A stretch of 64,000 bases of DNA, from NCBI RefSeq assembly GCF_900113285.1, contig NZ_FOOT01000005.1, positions 124,001 to 188,000 on the forward strand, in the 5' to 3' direction. The translations under genes were made by a program, and so were the position numbers. The notes under the pieces were generated by a model. It was not told the DNA's origin, made no database searches, and saw only the letters and a program-made list of their open reading frames with translations. Below, in pieces: positions 62,945-64,000 of the stretch. The first letter of the stretch is position 1, and each line of letters starts with the position of its first letter. This DNA comes from Pontibacter chinhatensis (GTDB lineage Bacteria > Bacteroidota > Bacteroidia > Cytophagales > Hymenobacteraceae).

Positions 62945-62970
62945 GCACGAGCTACAAGCTCGCGCCAGCG
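62945..62970. repeat. GCACGAGC..GCTCGCGCC small palindrome
   Basis: GGCACGAGCTACAAGCTCGC forms a short hairpin and is followed by GCCAGCG. The same pattern (GGCACGGGCTGCAAACCCGC, then GCCAGCG) is at 21196-21222. Confidence 0.7.
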
Positions 62971-63029
62971 GGAAGGGGCTATGAAAGTATAAGCCAGCAA
63001 GTACAGCTGGCTCTAAGCAAAATCCACTG

Positions 63030-63221
63030 CTACGAAGTATAATCCTTCAAAATCTCAAACCCCTCCTTATCATCCTTTGCCTCTACCACCTCATCTATCA
63101 CATATTGGATTTCCGGCTCCGTCCAATTCTCTTTCTCAGCAGCCTTTATAAATATATCGAGGGCGGCAAAGCGGGAGCCCTGCGCAGGTATAGTGGCTTT
63201 CACCTTTTTCCGGATACGCAT
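63030..63221 (-). CDS. Small hypothetical protein
   Basis: From the ATG at 63221 a 63-residue soluble protein (MRIRKKVKATIPAQGSRFAA, then an acidic helical part EAKDDKEGFEILKDYTS) is read; a longer in-frame start at 63269 would add 16 less plausible residues. No family is recognised. The charge split (basic N-terminus, acidic C-terminus) and the TEPEIQYVIDEV helix suggest a small folded protein, perhaps a regulator. It converges on copy C of the composite element. Confidence 0.62.
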   Translation of the reverse strand: MRIRKKVKATIPAQGSRFAALDIFIKAAEKENWTEPEIQYVIDEVVEAKDDKEGFEILKDYTS

Positions 63222-63403
63222 CGTTCTGTTTTTGCCCCAATTTACGAAGTATACCCCAATTCTCGCCACTTTATACTTTGCTAATCCCTTTGCTGGAGGG
63301 CCATCAGGCGCTAACTGCCTATAATCATACTTGCCAAAGCCAATGCAAGGCTAACCCTTTTGCGCGCTGGTCGTTTTAATAGGCTACATAAAGCTTCCTG
63401 CCG

Positions 63404-64000
63404 ATGGAGAAAGAGCTATACACCTTCGACGACCTTACCCGACTCAACGACCTTACCATGATGCACTACGCCGCCCCGATCATTGTGCTGTCGGTGGTGG
63501 GGGAGTGGCTCTATGGGGTTTATAAAAACAGAAACACCTACCATCCAACGGAGTTTGTCTCTGCCCTGACCATTGGGGGCGTGAACGCTGTGATGGGAGC
63601 CATGCTGAAGTTGTGGCTTTTCGGACTGGCGCTGGTTATCTATAACACGGTGCCCTGGGCCATACCCCGAGGCTGGGTGGCCTTTGTGGTATGCTTTGTG
63701 GCGGTGGATTTCTGTCGCTACTGGGCACACCGGATAGCGCACGAGCAGCGGTTTTGGTGGGCTACCCACGTGACGCACCACTCCTCAGAGCGCATGAATT
63801 TCTCGGTTTCTTTCCGCACCGGCTGGACACAGCATATCAAGTTCATCTTCTTCATACCAGTGCCGCTGCTGGGCATCGATCCGTTCACGTTCTTCATCTG
63901 CCACCAGGTAGCCGTGCTGTACCAGTTTTTTGTGCATACCGAGCTGGTGCGCAAACTGCCTAAACCGATTGAGTACATTTTCGTTACGCCGTCGCACCAC
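63404..64000 (+). CDS. Sterol desaturase/fatty-acid hydroxylase family protein (partial)
   Basis: The gene runs off the right edge after 199 codons. Several membrane segments and the His boxes of the di-iron family are visible: HRIAHE, HVTHHSSE, VHTEL and the start of a last box at PSHH. Such enzymes hydroxylate or desaturate sterols, fatty acids or carotenoids, or cleave alkylglycerols, using O2. The ATG at 63404 follows an AT-rich leader. The C-terminus and any partner gene lie outside. Confidence 0.88.
   Translation, partial: MEKELYTFDDLTRLNDLTMMHYAAPIIVLSVVGEWLYGVYKNRNTYHPTEFVSALTIGGVNAVMGAMLKLWLFGLALVIYNTVPWAIPRGWVAFVVCFVAVDFCRYWAHRIAHEQRFWWATHVTHHSSERMNFSVSFRTGWTQHIKFIFFIPVPLLGIDPFTFFICHQVAVLYQFFVHTELVRKLPKPIEYIFVTPSHH

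Overview
The window is a stretch of a Bacteroidota chromosome, most likely from Cytophagales/Hymenobacteraceae and Pontibacter-like (inference). Signs are TAnnTTTG promoter boxes instead of sigma70 boxes, a type IX secretion C-terminal sorting domain, head-GIN/DUF2807 and porin-family barrel proteins, many lipoproteins, moderate GC coding DNA and AT-rich leaders. I see no rRNA, tRNA, CRISPR array, prophage or transposase. About 59 genes are supported; both edges cut a gene (a winged-helix regulator at 1-119, a sterol-desaturase-family enzyme at 63404-64000).

Layout. 0-4.6 kb: regulator/membrane protein pair, ribosome hibernation factor, SDR, DsbA-like protein, DUF1801 protein, CDF zinc transporter. 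4.7-9.2 kb: two-component system (TCS) followed by a SulP anion (bicarbonate-type) transporter and a beta-carbonic anhydrase; an 11-bp direct-repeat array ending in a perfect -7 box sits between kinase and transporter. 9.3-17.6 kb: outer-membrane barrel, a very Ser/Gly/Tyr-rich SWFGD-motif protein, lipoproteins, topoisomerase III, phosphoesterase, DUF218 protein. 18.3-26.7 kb: aldehyde dehydrogenase, rhodanese plus DUF2064 glycosyltransferase, L,D-transpeptidase, VOC enzyme, gluconate-type permease, kinase-like protein. 26.8-36.3 kb: dolichol-phosphate-mannose-type glycosyltransferase with a polytopic mannosyltransferase, Bcp peroxiredoxin, ceramidase, MscS channel, Tex. 36.4-39.3 kb: lower-GC segment with a secreted metalloprotease, an outer-membrane barrel and a decayed barrel gene. 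39.3-48 kb: sodium:solute symporter, M48 and M28 peptidases, adhesin-like lipoproteins, SDR, Nudix. 48.1-55.8 kb: a second TCS with a complete CusCBA/CzcCBA-type efflux operon, again with a direct-repeat operator between kinase and pump genes. 56.4-64 kb: coiled-coil lipoprotein, GH3 enzyme, rhomboid protease with a VTT/DedA protein, 3D-domain protein, HD hydrolase, sterol desaturase.

Two features stand out. First, the heptamer AAGTATA (either strand) occurs about 160 times by my hand count, where base composition predicts roughly 5-8; it lies in genes, terminator loops and spacers. Second, a composite, highly palindromic element of about 550 bp occurs three times (about 17.69-18.26, 43.73-44.23 and, inverted, 62.39-62.93 kb) with the same module order and no associated protein gene; related fragments lie in other spacers.

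How the parts work together: both TCS operons appear to drive the transport operon directly downstream (anion uptake/CO2 hydration; cation efflux). Several cell-envelope genes (L,D-transpeptidase, GH3, 3D-domain protein, DUF218 protein, barrels) form the general background. These are inferences from order and motifs, not measured links.
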